DNA from: SIG220 sp045615545
Lineage (GTDB): Bacteria > Bacillota_I > Bacilli_A > RFN20 > CAG-826
Length of the DNA: 21,602 bases
Direction of reading: 5' to 3'
NCBI GenBank assembly: GCA_045615545.1
Contig: JAZLFA010000042.1
Location: 1 to 21,602 of the forward strand
Part shown: positions 20,153 to 21,602 of the stretch, piece after piece
Position numbering within the stretch: position 1 is the stretch's first letter
Layout of the letters: every line of letters begins with the position of its first letter
The notes under the pieces: generated by a model
Seen by the model: only the letters and a program-made list of their open reading frames with translations
Told to the model about the DNA's origin: nothing
The model's database searches: none
Program-made: the position numbers and the translations under genes

Positions 20153-21439
20153 CTATTTAGAAGTAATGATTTTTAATAAATCATCACTCTTATAATATCT
20201 TGCCAAAGAGTAAGTTCTTAATTTATTTGAACATGTCATAATTCTTCTACTCTTTGTTAATGGGTTATTCGTGTACATAAGTGGACAGATGGAAGTGACC
20301 TTGACTCCAGCTTTCACCAAAGATTGATACTTTTCTGTTTTGCTGAACTCTTCTCTAACTGCTGGAGGAGTAGAAATAACTACTCTACAACTAACTTTTT
20401 TCCTTCCATTAGCTTTTAAGCTATTTAAAATATCATCGCTCCATTTATTGAGTTGCTCTTTTGATAAATGTGGACATCCAATGAAAGCAAGTTCACCTTT
20501 CTTACTTTTATCTTTCCACATAATTGGATAGTTTTTATAAACTCTTTCAAGTTCTTCATCATCTATCTCATAAACTTGGGCATCTTTAAGAATTAATTTT
20601 TCTCCTAAACGCTTTGCCTCAGGAGTAATTTTATCAGCGTGATATAATCCAACCGCTCCATTACTTGCTGTTGCAGCACCAAAATCTTTTAAGAAATCTT
20701 TTGCTTGTTGATTTAGTTCAGTCCCAATCCATTTATCTAAACCATAAATATATGGAGTCCCATCCATAACTTTTAAACCAATTGCGCTACCTAATATTTG
20801 CGCTTCTGGTTTCTTAGTTAGATTTAATTTAATTATCCAATTTGCTTTTCTTCCTTCATCAGTTAAAAAACCAAATTTTGGAACGTAGCCAATAACGCTA
20901 CCAAATACATCAATCATGCCACTATTACGATTGCATCTAGCGCCTAATACAGAATTAGCGTAGTTAACCGCACTACTTTCAGCCCAGCTTAGAACATCGC
21001 CTTCTTTTGGTAAGTTACCAATTTCATCAAAATAGCACGCACAAGTAAATGCTTCAGAATTAATAAGTCCAACTTTCTTGAGCTGCTCTTCATAATCTGT
21101 TTGTTTGCCATACATAAATTTGTTAAAAACAAACTTTTCTAATAAATTTGCTTTCACATTTTTATAGTCAATAGGGCGAGGATCAACAGAGAATCCTTCA
21201 TCTACCTTAAGACCAGCAGCAATCATTTCATCAAAAATACGATAAACTGGTTTTAAAACTGATAAACCAAATGATGTCACTAAATGTCCTTTACCATGTG
21301 TAACCGGTATAAGTTCACTAGCATCAAAAATATCGCCATAACGAATGAGGGTTTCGATAATTTTAGCTTTTGTTTCACCTTGCTTACCTTCAAGAATCTC
21401 TTGTTGTTCTTTTGTAAGCTTCATTTTAGGTTGATACAT
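20153..21439 (-). CDS. aconitase X large catalytic (DUF521) subunit
   Basis: 428 residues. Family blocks in order: ILEGKQGETKAKIIETLIRYGDIFDASELIPV, the conserved HGKGHLVTSFG, then TCACYFDEIGNLPKEGDVLSWAESSAVNYANSVLGARCNRNSG (about 135-180) and FIGCPHLS, ending in CSNKLRTYS. Several conserved cysteines (in TCAC, GCPH and CSNK) would hold the iron-sulfur cluster that dehydrates the substrate. GARTNREG is the common form of the GAR motif; here it is GARCNRNSG, so the substrate pocket may differ. No neighbour tells whether it acts on cis-3-hydroxyproline, phosphomevalonate or another hydroxy acid. Confidence 0.9.
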   Translation of the reverse strand: MYQPKMKLTKEQQEILEGKQGETKAKIIETLIRYGDIFDASELIPVTHGKGHLVTSFGLSVLKPVYRIFDEMIAAGLKVDEGFSVDPRPIDYKNVKANLLEKFVFNKFMYGKQTDYEEQLKKVGLINSEAFTCACYFDEIGNLPKEGDVLSWAESSAVNYANSVLGARCNRNSGMIDVFGSVIGYVPKFGFLTDEGRKANWIIKLNLTKKPEAQILGSAIGLKVMDGTPYIYGLDKWIGTELNQQAKDFLKDFGAATASNGAVGLYHADKITPEAKRLGEKLILKDAQVYEIDDEELERVYKNYPIMWKDKSKKGELAFIGCPHLSKEQLNKWSDDILNSLKANGRKKVSCRVVISTPPAVREEFSKTEKYQSLVKAGVKVTSICPLMYTNNPLTKSRRIMTCSNKLRTYSLARYYKSDDLLKIITSK

Positions 21440-21451
21440 AATTAGCCTCCT

Positions 21452-21476
21452 ATCACAATTATATAATAAATGTGAT
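21452..21476 (-). promoter_or_regulatory. aconitase X promoter -10 inside a 25-bp near-palindrome
   Basis: ATCACA (21452-21457) and TGTGAT (21471-21476) flank a 13-base AT-rich core; 10 of 12 base pairs of the whole match. Minus-strand TATAAT (21463-21458) lies inside, about 19 bases before the ATG. RNA would start near 21451 at the AGGAGG ribosome site, giving a short leader. A TTGCCA hexamer is present upstream but only 13 bases away, so no proper -35 is seen. A protein bound to the palindrome would block the -10. Confidence 0.5.
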
Positions 21477-21534
21477 TGGCAAAATATTAAAGTAAAAATA
21501 AACAGGCCAATAAAGCAAAGTGTTGATAACTTTT

Positions 21535-21602
21535 CTAGATTACATCACGAAATTTCAACGTCTCATCTGATAAAAATAGTAATTTAAGTAATAAATTTGA
21601 TG
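21535..21602 (-). CDS. possible 3' tail of a gene cut by the right edge
   Basis: On the minus strand, from base 21600 to a TAG at 21537-21535, a frame is open for 21 codons, ending in LSDETLKFRDVI. The composition is protein-like, but the stretch is too short to assign a family. If real, it precedes the aconitase X operon in the same direction, with no terminator in between. The region 21480-21534 holds no other feature I can support. Confidence 0.35.
   Translation of the reverse strand, partial: SNLLLKLLFLSDETLKFRDVI

Noticed and set aside
21521..21529. TTATCAACA (minus strand) as a DnaA box
   Set aside because: A single imperfect match without further boxes or an origin-type neighbourhood.

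Overview
The window is AT-rich, tightly packed bacterial DNA with Gram-positive-type ribosome binding sites (AAGGAGGT, AGGAGG). TGA is used as a normal stop (for example tsaD and the first glycosyltransferase), so the Mycoplasma/Spiroplasma code is excluded. Together with the ECF-type thiamine transporter under a TPP riboswitch, the teichuronopeptide-type ATP-grasp gene and the rimI/tsa gene block, this suggests a low-GC Firmicute (Bacilli or an uncultured relative). That placement is inference; there is no rRNA or tRNA in the window.

Region 1 (1-2212): a 5' edge with nested inverted repeats, then three tightly linked plus-strand membrane-protein genes of unknown role, read from a well-formed leaderless promoter. 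Region 2 (2213-7918, minus strand): an uncharacterised two-TM protein resembling DUF3137, a DUF402 phosphatase-like protein, then tsaE-tsaB-rimI-tsaD (t6A modification of tRNA plus a ribosomal-protein acetyltransferase), all touching or overlapping. asnS follows, with a 46-residue single-TM ORF starting 2 nt after its stop. Region 3 (7921-9660, minus): a TPP riboswitch controlling a thiamine S-component with an extra N-terminal membrane domain, and ung.

Region 4 (9718-18059): a surface-polysaccharide locus: three GT-B glycosyltransferases, a Wzx-type flippase, a TupA-like ATP-grasp protein, a Wzy/O-antigen-ligase-like polymerase, a lipoprotein and a small membrane protein. The strands alternate and three convergent gene pairs overlap at their 3' ends. 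Region 5 (18130-21602): degV, a YgjV-like membrane protein, and a two-gene aconitase X operon (large subunit first) with a near-palindrome over its -10 box. A short stretch at the right edge may be the tail of another gene.

The most striking pattern is regulatory. At most first-in-transcript genes the start codon sits 6-7 nt after a TATAAT-like box with no Shine-Dalgarno, which predicts leaderless mRNAs. Internal genes and a few first genes (asnS, degV, acnX, the DUF3137-like gene) have good Shine-Dalgarno sites. Other points of interest are a translation-type TPP riboswitch whose switching helices can be read directly, and a 9-bp inverted repeat between the divergent glycosyltransferase and flippase genes. 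I see no CRISPR array, insertion sequence, phage gene or defence system. No complete new system is proven here.
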